Origin: Bacillota bacterium
GTDB taxonomy: Bacteria; Bacillota; Clostridia; Lachnospirales; Lachnospiraceae
Direction of reading: 5' to 3'
Length of the DNA: 64,000 nt
NCBI GenBank assembly: GCA_023386315.1
Contig: JAEWJZ010000010.1
Location: forward strand, 1 to 64,000
The notes beneath the pieces were generated by a model. It was given only the letters and a program-made list of their open reading frames with translations, was not told the origin of the DNA and searched no databases. Positions within the stretch are counted from its first letter, which is position 1. Every line of letters begins with the position of its first letter. Positions 27,953-37,526 of this stretch are shown here, piece by piece. The translations under genes and the position numbers were made by a program.

Positions 27953-28420
27953 TTATACCTTTAAATTACGCACTTTAAAATCACGTTCCAGTTCGCGCTT
28001 CTGGTCTTTCTTTGCGATGTCGTCTCTTTTATCGTAGAGTTTTTTACCTCTTGCCAGACCGATCTCCACCTTAACCAGACTGCCTTTAAAATATACGGAA
28101 AGAGGTACCAGTGTATACCCCTTTTGGGCGATTTTTTCATCCAGTTTTTGAATTTCTGCTTTGTGAAGGAGGAGCTTTCTCGCACGCAGGGGATCTTTGT
28201 TAAAAATATTTCCTTTTTCATAAGGGCTGATGTTCATGCCATAAACATAAACCTCACCTCTGTCAACTCTTACAAAAGATTCCTTTACACTGCATTTGCC
28301 CATTCGCATGGACTTTACCTCTGTGCCAAAAAGCTCGATACCGGCTTCATATTTTTCATCAATAAAATAATCATGATACGCCTTTTTGTTATTGGCGATT
28401 AATTTAAAATTTTCTCCCAT
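27953..28420 (-). CDS. smpB: SsrA-binding protein
   Basis: This 155-residue protein is SmpB, which binds tmRNA and delivers it to stalled ribosomes for trans-translation. Hallmarks are [18 protein letters not shown] at the N-terminus, GTEVKSMR near residue 30, and the C-terminal basic tail with [14 protein letters not shown] that enters the mRNA channel. The tmRNA gene was not found nearby. rnr and secG lie upstream on the same strand, a common Firmicute order secG-rnr-smpB, here interrupted by a lipoprotein gene. Confidence 0.96.
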   Translation of the reverse strand: MGENFKLIANNKKAYHDYFIDEKYEAGIELFGTEVKSMRMGKCSVKESFVRVDRGEVYVYGMNISPYEKGNIFNKDPLRARKLLLHKAEIQKLDEKIAQKGYTLVPLSVYFKGSLVKVEIGLARGKKLYDKRDDIAKKDQKRELERDFKVRNLKV

Positions 28421-28531
28421 ATTTATAAATCTCCCTTATTAAAACTTTACACAATCATACTACATTATTTATATCTCGTAAAGGATAAGAAAATCAACAA
28501 AACGCTCGCTGATACAGTGATTTTTGCAATT

Positions 28532-29620
28532 CTATTTAAGATATATAATACTACTGGAATACTGTTCTCCATCCCATTCCGTATACGATATTTTTTTACC
28601 GGAAGGGCTCCAATTAGTACCTGTCGTTCCAGCATTCTCAGCAATCTTTATCGTTTTTCCAGTAGGTATATCATATACATAAAAACTACTTACTGTTGAA
28701 TTATTTTTATCCTCTTTCATACAGTAAGCAATCATTCTCTGATCAGGTGACCAGGATACTCCATACAATTCAGCACTATCTACAATCGTAATTTTTTCAT
28801 CATTCTCAGGACTATAAATAATCATCGAACCCGTGGAACCATTATTCTGCAAGATTATCATCTGCTTCTTATCAGGAGACGGTAAGATTTCAAATACTTG
28901 TTCCAGATTAAGACTGGTCTTTTCCTTCGTAACCAGGTTTAATTTCATTAAAGTAAAATCTGATTGTGTATTATAATAAATAGTGTCACCCAATTTTTCA
29001 ACCAGATATATCCCTTCATCTTTTAATTCATCAATCAAACTCATCTTTCCGGTTCTGTCAGCCAGATATACGCCACCGCTATATGCCGCACCGATAACAG
29101 TTTCGTTATCAGCCCAGTGCGCACTTTTTGCTCCACCAATCGGTTCTCCCATAAGCCCAATACTCTCATGATTTTTCATATTCATAATGAAGTAAGCAGG
29201 ATCCCCCAGAACATATTCATCATATATCAAATAATTCTTATCCCTGGAGAATACAGCTCCCCCCAGCAATACATCTTTTTGTTCCTTGACCAGCTGATAT
29301 TCTTTTGAGTTAATATCCAGAAAATAAAGGCTCTTTGGATACTGGTCTGATAATTCTGATAAGCTCATCTTGTCTAGTGACTCATTATCTTTTGAAACAA
29401 TTACAGTATCTTCATCGAACCAATCGCTAATACTTATCTGTCCCAAATGCTCAATTTTATCAACAAATATCTCTGGTTCTTCCTGCTTCGATTCATCAAT
29501 AATTGTTATGTTTTTCTCAGGCTCTTGAACCGTGATTTTATTCCTGTACTTTTCACATCCAGTCATGGTTAATACCAATGCTGCCATGATAAATGCATTA
29601 ATTAAATATTTCTTTTTCAT
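28532..29620 (-). CDS. Lipoprotein with beta-propeller-like repeats
   Basis: This 362-residue protein begins with a lipoprotein signal whose lipobox is TMTGC with C22, so it should be anchored to the outer face of the membrane. The rest is beta-rich with repeats such as LPSPDKKQMII, VSWSPDQRMIAYC and TNWSPSGKKISYT, matching TolB/WD40-type propeller blades (SPDG motifs). The function is unknown. The start is ATG 29620, after GGAGGTG, not the in-frame GTG 15 bases upstream. It interrupts the usual rnr-smpB adjacency and is AT-richer than its neighbours, so it may be an insertion. Confidence 0.82.
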   Translation of the reverse strand: MKKKYLINAFIMAALVLTMTGCEKYRNKITVQEPEKNITIIDESKQEEPEIFVDKIEHLGQISISDWFDEDTVIVSKDNESLDKMSLSELSDQYPKSLYFLDINSKEYQLVKEQKDVLLGGAVFSRDKNYLIYDEYVLGDPAYFIMNMKNHESIGLMGEPIGGAKSAHWADNETVIGAAYSGGVYLADRTGKMSLIDELKDEGIYLVEKLGDTIYYNTQSDFTLMKLNLVTKEKTSLNLEQVFEILPSPDKKQMIILQNNGSTGSMIIYSPENDEKITIVDSAELYGVSWSPDQRMIAYCMKEDKNNSTVSSFYVYDIPTGKTIKIAENAGTTGTNWSPSGKKISYTEWDGEQYSSSIIYLK

Positions 29621-29776
29621 ATGTAACACCTCCACAGGTCAATAAAGTTTGATGATCTAATGGTTTTAAACTCGTTATCTAAGGCAAAAATTGACGGCAG
29701 GATAAAAACACTTAACTCTAAAAAACAAAGATAAGTATTTCCATCCCACCTATAAAAATATCAGTATATTTATGAG

Positions 29777-31918
29777 TTATTCCCCGTCAAAATCTCTTCC
29801 CAAAATAAAGTCAATGGTACGAAGCAGTTTGTCAGTACCCGATACAATTACCCGAATCGGCTGACCAAGTTTAAAGGTTTTCCTTGTCATTTCTCCCACC
29901 AGTTCATAATGTTCCTCATCAAAATGATAATAATCATCCTGAAGATCATTGACGTGGATCAGGCCTTCAACAGTATTGGGAAGTTCCACATAAAGCCCCC
30001 AGTTTGTTACTCCTGAGATGACTCCGTCAAATTCCTGCCCGATGTACCTGGACATATATTCACATTTTTTAAGCTTTATGGTTTCCCGCTCCGCTTCATC
30101 CGCCCTTCTCTCAAGAGAAGAAGACTGGACCGCTACCTGCATAAGAAGCTTGTCGTAATGGCTGACCCGTTTTTCACTGAGTCCTGCCCTTAAATTCTCC
30201 TTTATGATACGATGGATCTGTAAATCCGGATATCTTCGGATCGGGGAAGTGAAGTGGGTATAATATTTAGCAGCCAGACCAAAATGTCCGGTGTTTCCTA
30301 CCGTATACTTCGCCTGCTTCATGGAGCGAAGGGCAAGGCGGCTGATTAAGGCTTCTTCCGGAGTGTCCTCTGCATTGGCAAGCAGTTTCTGAACTTCCTT
30401 GGGATATACCTCTCCGTTATGAAACCGGATGGAATATCCGAAATTGTTGATCAGTGTAGCCAGACTTTTCATCTTCTCCGGATCCGGATTGTCATGAGTC
30501 CGGTAAAGGAACGGGATTTCCTGCCAGAAATAATCCTCTGCAACGGTTTCATTAGCCATAAGCATAAAATCTTCAATGATTTTAGTGGCAGCATTCCGGT
30601 CATAAGGTTTTATTTCCAGAGGCTTGCCCCGTTCGTCAAGAATTACCTTTGTTTCGGGGAAATCGAAGTCAATGGAACCTCTTTTTTTCCTTTTTTCTCT
30701 TAAAATATCTGCCAGTTCCTTCATCTGTTCAAACATGGGAACAAAGGCTTCATACTCTTTCATCACTGCTTCATCATGATTGGTAACAATTGCATTGACT
30801 GCCGTATAGGTCATTCTTCGGTCCACATTGATTACCGTTTCTGCAATCCTGTGGCCGGTTACCGTGCCGGTTTCATCAATTTCCATAATACAGCTAAGCG
30901 CCAGACGGTCCTCTCCCTGATTTAAGGAACAGATACCGTTTGACAGCTTGTGGGGAAGCATGGGAATTACCCGGTCTACCAGATAGACACTGGTTCCTCT
31001 TTTTAAAGCTTCTTCGTCAAGGGGACTGTGCTCTGTCACATAATTGGTTACATCTGCAATGTGGACTCCCAGGGTATAACTGCCATCCTTCTTTGAAATG
31101 GTGATGGCATCATCAAGATCCTTCGCATCTTCTCCATCTATGGTGACAGTCTGTAATTCCCTTAAATCCAGACGCCCCTGCATATCTTTTCCGGAAATGG
31201 AATCCGCAACAGACTCCACCTGTTTCATCACGCTGTCAGGGAATTCCTCCGGAAGTCCGTAAGCACGCACAATGGAGAGGATATCAGTTCCCGGGTCGTT
31301 GACATGTCCAAGAATCTCCCTGATCACACCCTCCGGTTTTTTCCCCTCTCCTCCAAAGTCAGTGATCTTTACCACAACTTTATGTCCGTTTACAGCCCCC
31401 ATGTCTTTGCCCTGGGGAATGAAAACATCCTTTGCTATCTTCTGGTTATCGGGTATCACGAAACCAAAATTCTTATTTTTCTGATAAAATCCGATAATTT
31501 CTTCATTTGCATGCTGGAGCACCTTAATAACCCGGCCTTCTGCTCTCTTCCCGCCGGAGCTTTCCGTCTCTGCGGATATCAGAACGGTATCTCCATGAAG
31601 GGCGCCGCCTGTCTTATCCTCTGGTATAAAGATATCCTTCTCAAAGCCTTCTACAGACACGAAACCAAAACCCTTCTGGTGTCCGAAAAAAACGCCTGCT
31701 ATGGAACCCACATCGGGTTTTCCATATTTGCCTTTCTGGGATACTCCTATTTTTCCTTCTGCCAGCAGTGCATCAAGCACCTGCTTTAATTCGTCTCTCT
31801 GATGTTTGGGTACTCCGAATAACATGGCGAGTTCCTTTAATTTCATCGGTTTATAAGACGGATCTGAAAACAGTTCCATAAACATTGCTTTCCGCTGCAT
31901 TAACTGTTCTTCTGTCAT
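29777..31918 (-). CDS. rnr: Ribonuclease R
   Basis: This 713-residue 3'-to-5' exoribonuclease degrades structured RNA and works with trans-translation. It has an N-terminal winged helix, two cold-shock (OB) domains (about 70-220), the RNB catalytic domain with the aspartate cluster in GEDAKDLDDAITI (about 272-284) and a C-terminal S1 domain starting near GQEFDGVISGVTNWG. GAGAGGA precedes the ATG. It follows secG after a terminator, so it probably has its own promoter in 31919-32020. Confidence 0.96.
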   Translation of the reverse strand: MTEEQLMQRKAMFMELFSDPSYKPMKLKELAMLFGVPKHQRDELKQVLDALLAEGKIGVSQKGKYGKPDVGSIAGVFFGHQKGFGFVSVEGFEKDIFIPEDKTGGALHGDTVLISAETESSGGKRAEGRVIKVLQHANEEIIGFYQKNKNFGFVIPDNQKIAKDVFIPQGKDMGAVNGHKVVVKITDFGGEGKKPEGVIREILGHVNDPGTDILSIVRAYGLPEEFPDSVMKQVESVADSISGKDMQGRLDLRELQTVTIDGEDAKDLDDAITISKKDGSYTLGVHIADVTNYVTEHSPLDEEALKRGTSVYLVDRVIPMLPHKLSNGICSLNQGEDRLALSCIMEIDETGTVTGHRIAETVINVDRRMTYTAVNAIVTNHDEAVMKEYEAFVPMFEQMKELADILREKRKKRGSIDFDFPETKVILDERGKPLEIKPYDRNAATKIIEDFMLMANETVAEDYFWQEIPFLYRTHDNPDPEKMKSLATLINNFGYSIRFHNGEVYPKEVQKLLANAEDTPEEALISRLALRSMKQAKYTVGNTGHFGLAAKYYTHFTSPIRRYPDLQIHRIIKENLRAGLSEKRVSHYDKLLMQVAVQSSSLERRADEAERETIKLKKCEYMSRYIGQEFDGVISGVTNWGLYVELPNTVEGLIHVNDLQDDYYHFDEEHYELVGEMTRKTFKLGQPIRVIVSGTDKLLRTIDFILGRDFDGE

Positions 31919-32021
31919 TATCTTCCTCTCTTTTCACGTTTTTTACTAAACGATTTCATTTATGTTTTTATTATCTGCACTTCGCCCAATGGTATAACAG
32001 ATTTTTTCCTTAATGCGAAAA

Positions 32022-32053
32022 AAACACCCTTGCTGCTATACCACAAGAGTGTT
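32022..32053 (-). terminator. Terminator downstream of secG
   Basis: On the minus strand AAACACTCTTG pairs with CAAGGGTGTTT and is followed by TTTT. It begins a few bases past the secG stop. Confidence 0.85.
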
Positions 32054-32059
32054 TAATCG

Positions 32060-32293
32060 CTACAGTATATTCAGATTCAGTACCAATGACAGGATGAAAA
32101 ACAGGATTGCTCCGTACTTTGTAAACTTTTCCAGTTTTCCTTCCATGGAACGACCTTTGTTCCTGCCCCAGTAAGTATCCGCCATACCACCGATAGAACC
32201 AAGACCCTGACTCTTTCCTTCCTGCAACAGGATAATTGCTGATAAAGCAACGCATATAATAACAAACACGATTGATAATATAATCCGGATCAT
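32060..32293 (-). CDS. secG: Preprotein translocase subunit SecG
   Basis: This 77-residue protein has two membrane helices (about 4-22 and 57-75) joined by a loop with the family signature LLQEGKSQGLGSIGG (about 22-36). SecG assists the SecYE channel in protein export. AAGGAGG precedes the ATG, a promoter lies at 32324-32352 and a terminator follows, so it is a single-gene unit. Confidence 0.95.
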   Translation of the reverse strand: MIRIILSIVFVIICVALSAIILLQEGKSQGLGSIGGMADTYWGRNKGRSMEGKLEKFTKYGAILFFILSLVLNLNIL

Positions 32294-32323
32294 TTTCCCA
32301 CCTCCTTAAGTCAAACACCGATT

Positions 32324-32352
32324 ATCATACCATAAATTTTCAGTAAATACAA
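32324..32352 (-). promoter_or_regulatory. Promoter of secG
   Basis: The minus strand shows TTGTAT (32347-32352), 17 bases, and TATGAT (32324-32329), about 30 bases before the secG start. Confidence 0.6.
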
Positions 32353-32367
32353 TATTTTTTTCTTTTT

Positions 32368-33558
32368 TCAACACTGCCGCCTGTAGAATTCTTCAATCCT
32401 GAGCAGTTCATTGTATTTGGCTGTACATTCACCCCTGCAGGGCGCACCGCATTTTATATAGTCAGCACCAGCTGCCACAGCCATATCTCCAAGAAACGCT
32501 TCCTCCGTTTCCTTATCACTGTTTGAAACGATCACTTTGCTCCCCAGTTTTTTTGCTTCCTGAATCATTTCCAGTGCAGCCGTCACAGTTCCGGCTTTCT
32601 TTAACTGAATTTCCACTCCATTTGAGGCAAAGAAATCATCAGAGGCAATCACCAAACGATGCTGAAACATTTGATGCATCCGGTTTCTGCCTTCCAGATC
32701 CTGCTTCCAAAGTCCTTCTGTCACAATGCCAAGAGGAAATCCGTCCGCCAGCCTTAAGTAATAAGAAATCATATCTCTTTGGTTCCTGTGTACCAGAATC
32801 CCATTTTTTAAACTTTCCTTATGAAAGTGATAAATCCCTTCTTCCTTTACATAGAGATGATCTGCGTTTCCACAAATTGCTGCAGTTACGTCCGTATCAG
32901 GATTATACCCGGAAAGTCTGACGGCATCCATTATATAATGAAGAGCTTCTTCTGAACTTTTCATATCGGCTGCAAAACCACCGCTCTCCCCGACGGACGT
33001 TTCAAATCCGCTTAAAGTTAAAAGCCGCTTTAATGTCTGGTAAACTTCTGCACCCATTCGCAGTCCCTCTGCGAAAGAACTTCTATTTAACGGGACTATC
33101 ATGATTTCTTTAAAATCAATTCCTTTTAGCCAGTCTCCTCCATCGATCATACTCATTATGGGAACCGGCATCACAGGCGCAGTTGTACCGCCTAAATAGC
33201 GGTAAAGCGGCAGACCGAGTCCGGCTCCTGCAGCCCTCGCGACCGCCATGGACAGTGCTAACACTCCGGCCTTTCCTCTGCCGTTTTCCTTATGGTCAGC
33301 ATCGTCCTGGTCTCTTTGCTCTGTCAACAGGCGGTCAATGTATTTCTGTTCTGCTGCGTTTTCAAATAAAATGGCTTCGGATAACCATTCTCTTATATAA
33401 TCTGCTTCTTCCTCTCCGTTCATTTCATCAAAAACAGAAACTGCCGCCTTTCCCTGGGCACCGTTTTCCAGGATTACTTCTGCCTCCACTGCCGGATTTC
33501 CTCCTGAATCAAAAAGCATTCTTCCTCTTATCCGTTTAATATCAAGATCATCAAGCAT
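32368..33558 (-). CDS. Enolase paralogue, probably non-catalytic
   Basis: This protein of about 396 residues aligns with enolase along its length: SGGNPAVEAEV for SRGNPTVEVEV near the start, AGAGLGLPLYRYLGG, VGESGGFAA and AKYNELLRIEEFY near the end. Most catalytic residues are replaced. The GDEGG glutamate is Ser, the metal ligands in ALDCA and IEDG are changed (AICGN, VTEG), the lysine of LIKFNQ is Gln (EIQLKK), and SHRSGE is SNSDKE. Only the GDD aspartate and the IKTG-type lysine (YIKCG) remain. It is unlikely to convert 2-phosphoglycerate. The start is ATG 33558, with GGAGG eight bases upstream and a match to the usual enolase N-terminus; the longer frame crosses the pheT terminator. Confidence 0.85.
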   Translation of the reverse strand: MLDDLDIKRIRGRMLFDSGGNPAVEAEVILENGAQGKAAVSVFDEMNGEEEADYIREWLSEAILFENAAEQKYIDRLLTEQRDQDDADHKENGRGKAGVLALSMAVARAAGAGLGLPLYRYLGGTTAPVMPVPIMSMIDGGDWLKGIDFKEIMIVPLNRSSFAEGLRMGAEVYQTLKRLLTLSGFETSVGESGGFAADMKSSEEALHYIMDAVRLSGYNPDTDVTAAICGNADHLYVKEEGIYHFHKESLKNGILVHRNQRDMISYYLRLADGFPLGIVTEGLWKQDLEGRNRMHQMFQHRLVIASDDFFASNGVEIQLKKAGTVTAALEMIQEAKKLGSKVIVSNSDKETEEAFLGDMAVAAGADYIKCGAPCRGECTAKYNELLRIEEFYRRQC

Positions 33559-33634
33559 CTGTTCTGCCTCCCTGTTTTCCATCATTCCTCTACCGTAAGG
33601 ATTGACGGGATTTTCCGGTTCCATGCAGACAAAT

Positions 33635-33680
33635 AAAAAAAGATGCCGGAAGCGTTTCGCTTTCTCTGACATCTTTTTTT
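33635..33680 (-). terminator. Terminator downstream of pheT
   Basis: AAAAAAAGATG and CATCTTTTTTT flank an inner AAGCG/CGCTT stem; on the minus strand the T-run follows the hairpin, 12 bases past the pheT stop. It overlaps the 5' end of the longest, but unlikely, frame of the enolase paralogue. Confidence 0.85.
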
Positions 33681-33691
33681 ATTTCATCTTT

Positions 33692-36112
33692 TTATGCTCT
33701 TAACTCGATACCAAGTGCCTGTAAACCGTTGAGTATCTTTTTCATAACTCCTGAAACTTCCTGCTCTTCCAGAGTATGGTCTGCTGCCCGGAATGTAATA
33801 GAATAGGCAACTGATTTAAAGCCAGCGAGAATCTGTGCGCCCTCATAGATATCAAACAGCTCATAGTTTTCTAAAATCTTTCCTCCCCGCTGTTCGATCA
33901 CTTCCTCAATCTGACCAACAAGGATGTTTTTCGGTACTACCATGCTGATATCCCTGGTCACTGCCGGATACCTGGCAATTCCGGTATATTTACGGTCGAA
34001 ACTTGTAAATGGTATCATGGACGGCATGTCGATCACTGCCACATAAGCTCTGTCTCCGATCTTGTAGTTATCAGCAACCTCGGGATGAATCTCTCCCAGG
34101 TATCCGATACTTACTCCATCGTAAATAATGTCTGCCTGTCTTCCCGGATGGAGGAATGTCTTTCCCGCCTTCGGATCATAGTGCGGTTTTAAATTCATGC
34201 CGGCTTTATCAAAGAATTCCTCAATAACACCCTTCATATCAAAGAAGTCTCCGTCTCCGTAAAAGCCCAGAGTAAACTGCATTCTTTCATCAGGAAGTTC
34301 TGTGAGAGGAAGACTCTTTGGTAAGTAAATATTAGCCAGCTCATAAAGACGAACATTCTTATTCCGCCTGTTGTAATTGGTAGAAAGTGAATTCAACATG
34401 CCATGAAGAGGAGTCGTTCTCATAACACTGAAATCTTCACCCAGAGGGTTTAAAATATTCACAGTTACACGCAAAGGACTGTCCTGTGGAAGAAGAAGAC
34501 GGTCAAACACCTTCGGACTTTCAAAGGAATAAGTCATTCCCTGGGAAAATCCACAGAATTCAGCAACTTCTCTTGCAAGTTCCTCTACCCTTAACTTATA
34601 GGAGAGCTTACCAGTAGTCGCTTCACCGGTTGGAAGGGAAACCGGAATCTTGTCATAGCCGTAGAATCTGGCTGTTTCCTCAGCCATGTCCGCCATACAC
34701 TCCAGATCCTGACGGAATGTGGGAACAATGATCTCTCCTGTTTTATCATCATATTCCAGTTCCAGACGTTTATAATACTCAAGCATTGTCTCCCGAGCGA
34801 TATCTGTACCAAGAAGCCGGTTCATCCTCTCCGGTTCAAACGCAATCCTCTTGCTCTCATTTTTTACCGGATAGATATCGATCATACCGCCGACTACCTC
34901 TCCTGCACCCAGCTCCTCAATCAACTGACATGCACGGTCAATGGCAGCCTTTGTATTGTTGGGATCAAGACCCTTTTCAAATTTACCTGATGCATCGGTT
35001 CTTAAGCCAACTTTTTTAGAGGAAAGGCGGATATTGGTTCCGTCAAAGCAGGCACTTTCAAATACCATGGTCCGGACTTCGTCCGTAATTTTAGAATTCT
35101 CTCCTCCCATGATACCGGCAATGCCCACTGCTTTCTCTCCGTCACGAATCATGAGTACGGTACTGTCCAGTTTTCTTTCCTGACCGTCTAAGGTCTTAAA
35201 CATTTCTCCATCCTCTGCACATCTGACAACGATTTCATGACCTGCCAGCTGCTCATAATCAAAGGCATGCATTGGCTGACCGTATTCTTCCATTACGTAA
35301 TTGGTAATGTCAACAATATTATTGATTGGTCTGATTCCGCAGGCAGCAAGCCTTCTCTGCATCCAGACAGGAGAAGGAGCAATCTTTATGTTCTTTACCA
35401 TCCTTGCACAATAACGGGAGCAAAGGCGGCTGTCTTCTACTGTTACTTTTAAATAATCATGAACATCCTCGCTGCTGCCAGTGGCAGTTACTACCGGAGG
35501 AACAAAGTTTTTGTTAAATGTTGCTGCTGCCTCTCTGGCAATTCCGATTACACTGTAGCAGTCCACACGGTTTGAAGTTACTTCATATTCAAAAACAGAA
35601 TCATGAAGACCGAGGAGTTCTACTGCATCGGTTCCCGGGACGGAAGTCTCGGGAAGAATATAGATTCCGCTTTCAGGAGCATCGGGATACATCTCCCTTG
35701 TAAATCCCAGTTCTTCAATGGAGCACATCATTCCGCAGGATTCAATTCCTCTTAACTTGCCTTTTTTTATTTTAATACCGTCTTCCGGAAGGGGGCCGCC
35801 GTCATGTCCTCCGGCCACCTTTCCTCCATCTAAAACAACAGGAACCTTATCCCCTGTTTTAACATTTGATGCGCCGGTTACGATCTGAACGGTCTCAGAG
35901 CCCACATTTACCTGGCAGACAATCAGTTTATCCGCATCGGGATGGCGTTCTATGGATAAGATGTGACCAACTACGATCTTCTCCAAATTTTTGTCCAGGC
36001 ATTCAAAGCCCTCAACCTTCGTTCCTGTCAGTGTCATGGCATCTGTATATTCCTGAGGTGTCACATCCAAATCCGGTACATATGCTTTAACCCATGATAA
36101 TGGTGTATTCAT
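33692..36112 (-). CDS. pheT: Phenylalanyl-tRNA synthetase beta subunit
   Basis: This 806-residue subunit has the full-length bacterial layout: an EMAP/OB tRNA-binding domain (about 40-155, VGHILSIERHPDADKLIVCQV), the B3/4 editing domain (about 210-395), B5 and core-like domains, and a C-terminal anticodon-binding FDX-ACB domain (from about 712). It forms the alpha2-beta2 enzyme with PheS and hydrolyses mischarged Tyr-tRNA(Phe). The start is the ATG at 36112, with GGGAG upstream; the TTG just before it is not needed. It follows pheS by 22 bases. Confidence 0.97.
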   Translation of the reverse strand: MNTPLSWVKAYVPDLDVTPQEYTDAMTLTGTKVEGFECLDKNLEKIVVGHILSIERHPDADKLIVCQVNVGSETVQIVTGASNVKTGDKVPVVLDGGKVAGGHDGGPLPEDGIKIKKGKLRGIESCGMMCSIEELGFTREMYPDAPESGIYILPETSVPGTDAVELLGLHDSVFEYEVTSNRVDCYSVIGIAREAAATFNKNFVPPVVTATGSSEDVHDYLKVTVEDSRLCSRYCARMVKNIKIAPSPVWMQRRLAACGIRPINNIVDITNYVMEEYGQPMHAFDYEQLAGHEIVVRCAEDGEMFKTLDGQERKLDSTVLMIRDGEKAVGIAGIMGGENSKITDEVRTMVFESACFDGTNIRLSSKKVGLRTDASGKFEKGLDPNNTKAAIDRACQLIEELGAGEVVGGMIDIYPVKNESKRIAFEPERMNRLLGTDIARETMLEYYKRLELEYDDKTGEIIVPTFRQDLECMADMAEETARFYGYDKIPVSLPTGEATTGKLSYKLRVEELAREVAEFCGFSQGMTYSFESPKVFDRLLLPQDSPLRVTVNILNPLGEDFSVMRTTPLHGMLNSLSTNYNRRNKNVRLYELANIYLPKSLPLTELPDERMQFTLGFYGDGDFFDMKGVIEEFFDKAGMNLKPHYDPKAGKTFLHPGRQADIIYDGVSIGYLGEIHPEVADNYKIGDRAYVAVIDMPSMIPFTSFDRKYTGIARYPAVTRDISMVVPKNILVGQIEEVIEQRGGKILENYELFDIYEGAQILAGFKSVAYSITFRAADHTLEEQEVSGVMKKILNGLQALGIELRA

Positions 36113-36134
36113 CAATCTATCTCCCTTCCTGTTT

Positions 36135-37154
36135 CTAGAACTGCTTTAAGAATCTGATGTCATTTTCATATAATAATCTCATGTCATCGATCTCGTATTT
36201 TAACAAAGCAATTCTCTCCAAACCTACTCCGAATGCGAATCCGGAATATTCGTTAGAATCAATTCCGCTCATGGCAAGTACATTGGGGTGCACCATTCCG
36301 CAGCCTAAAATCTCAATCCAGCCAGATCCCTTACAGAAACGGCAGCCCTTTCCTCCGCACTTAAAGCAGGTAACATCCATTTCCGCACTTGGTTCCGTGA
36401 ACGGGAAATGATGGGGGCGGAACTTCACCTTTGTCTCAGGACCGAACAGCTCTCTTGCAAACTCAGCCAGAGTACCTTTTAAGTCGGCAAATGTTATATT
36501 TTTATCGATTACCAGCCCTTCAATCTGATGGAAGGAAGGGGAATGAGTTGCATCCACTTCATCGGAACGGAATACTCTGCCTGGTGCCAGCATACGGATT
36601 GGAAGTTTTCCCTTCTCCATGGTCCGGACCTGAACAGGTGAAGTCTGGCTTCTTAAAACGATGTTGTCACTGATATAAAAAGTATCCTGCTCATCTCTTG
36701 CCGGGTGATTCTTCGGAATGTTCAGTTTTTCAAAGTTATAGTGATCATACTCCACTTCCGGGCCTTCAATTACTTCATAACCCATGCCCACAAAGATTCT
36801 TTCCACCTCCTCTAAAGCGATGGTATTGGGGTGGGTATGACCTACTCTGTTTCTCTTTGCAGGCAGAGTGACATCAATCACTTCTTTTTTTAACTGCTCT
36901 TCCCTTGCCTTTTTCATCAGTCCCGCCATGGCAGCATCTAATTTTCCCTCAATTGCTTCACGGGCTTCATTGACCATCTGCCCGATTTTGGGTCTGTCTT
37001 CAGGAGTAACGTCCTTCATGCTTTTTAATACACTGGTGAGTTCTCCCTTTTTTCCAAGATAAGCGACTTTAATGTCGTTCAGTCTTTCCAGCGCATCGGA
37101 AGCTTCAATCTGCTTTAATGCTTCTTGTTTGATTTTCTCTAATTGATCTTTCAT
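36135..37154 (-). CDS. pheS: Phenylalanyl-tRNA synthetase alpha subunit
   Basis: This 339-residue subunit carries the class II catalytic core. An N-terminal coiled coil (1-80) is followed by motif 2 FRSDEVDATHSPSFHQIEG and motif 3 GFAFGVGLERIALLKY near the C-terminus. It charges tRNA(Phe). The longest frame extends 40 codons upstream into the T-box leader; the ATG at 37154, with AAGGAG upstream, gives the usual family length. Expression is governed by the T-box at 37191-37470. Confidence 0.97.
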   Translation of the reverse strand: MKDQLEKIKQEALKQIEASDALERLNDIKVAYLGKKGELTSVLKSMKDVTPEDRPKIGQMVNEAREAIEGKLDAAMAGLMKKAREEQLKKEVIDVTLPAKRNRVGHTHPNTIALEEVERIFVGMGYEVIEGPEVEYDHYNFEKLNIPKNHPARDEQDTFYISDNIVLRSQTSPVQVRTMEKGKLPIRMLAPGRVFRSDEVDATHSPSFHQIEGLVIDKNITFADLKGTLAEFARELFGPETKVKFRPHHFPFTEPSAEMDVTCFKCGGKGCRFCKGSGWIEILGCGMVHPNVLAMSGIDSNEYSGFAFGVGLERIALLKYEIDDMRLLYENDIRFLKQF

Positions 37155-37190
37155 CATGCTCTCCTTCTTTGATTCATTCCCTGATACATT

Positions 37191-37224
37191 AAAAAAAGCT
37201 CCATCCCTGTAAAGGGACGAAGCT
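37191..37224 (-). terminator. T-box regulated terminator before pheS
   Basis: On the minus strand AGCTTCGTCCCT pairs with AGGGATGGAGCT, followed by seven T. It competes with the antiterminator that contains the T-box sequence just upstream. Confidence 0.9.
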
Positions 37225-37470
37225 GTGTTCGCGGTACCACCCTGATTCCTGCTTCGTAAGCAGGCACTCGGCATACGTAACGTGTACGGACGTCATGACC
37301 TACCCGCCTGACAGACTCATAAATCCACAGATTTCAGCCATGCTGCTTCAGTGGGAAATTCGATCTCTTAATTGAACTTAAAAGGGCTTTCAGCCGGTGA
37401 CCCCTTCTCTCTGATAGAAATTAAGATTCTACTTGCACTTTCATAGCATTTCATATTTTAATGTAATATT
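37225..37470 (-). promoter_or_regulatory. T-box leader (phenylalanine) of pheS-pheT
   Basis: The minus strand contains the T-box core GGTGGTACCGCG (37230-37241) followed by the terminator hairpin. Upstream is a stem I region in which TCTTAATT pairs with AATTAAGA; directly 5' of the second strand lies TTC (37374-37376), fitting a UUC phenylalanine specifier. Uncharged tRNA(Phe) should pair at the specifier and at the T-box to favour antitermination. The specifier position is inferred from pairing. Confidence 0.93.
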
Positions 37471-37476
37471 GTCACT

Positions 37477-37505
37477 ATTATAATAAGATAAAATTAAAAT
37501 GTCAA
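37477..37505 (-). promoter_or_regulatory. Consensus promoter of the pheST T-box leader
   Basis: The minus strand has perfect TTGACA (37500-37505) and TATAAT (37477-37482) elements with a 17-base spacer. Confidence 0.9.
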
Positions 37506-37526
37506 GATATCATTAAATAATTCCTG

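Noticed and set aside
33559-33672. Extended N-terminus of the enolase paralogue
   Set aside because: The extra codons contain the pheT terminator and lack a ribosome-binding site.
37155-37274. Forty extra N-terminal codons for pheS
   Set aside because: They lie in the T-box leader and include its terminator; the downstream ATG has AAGGAG and gives the normal family length.
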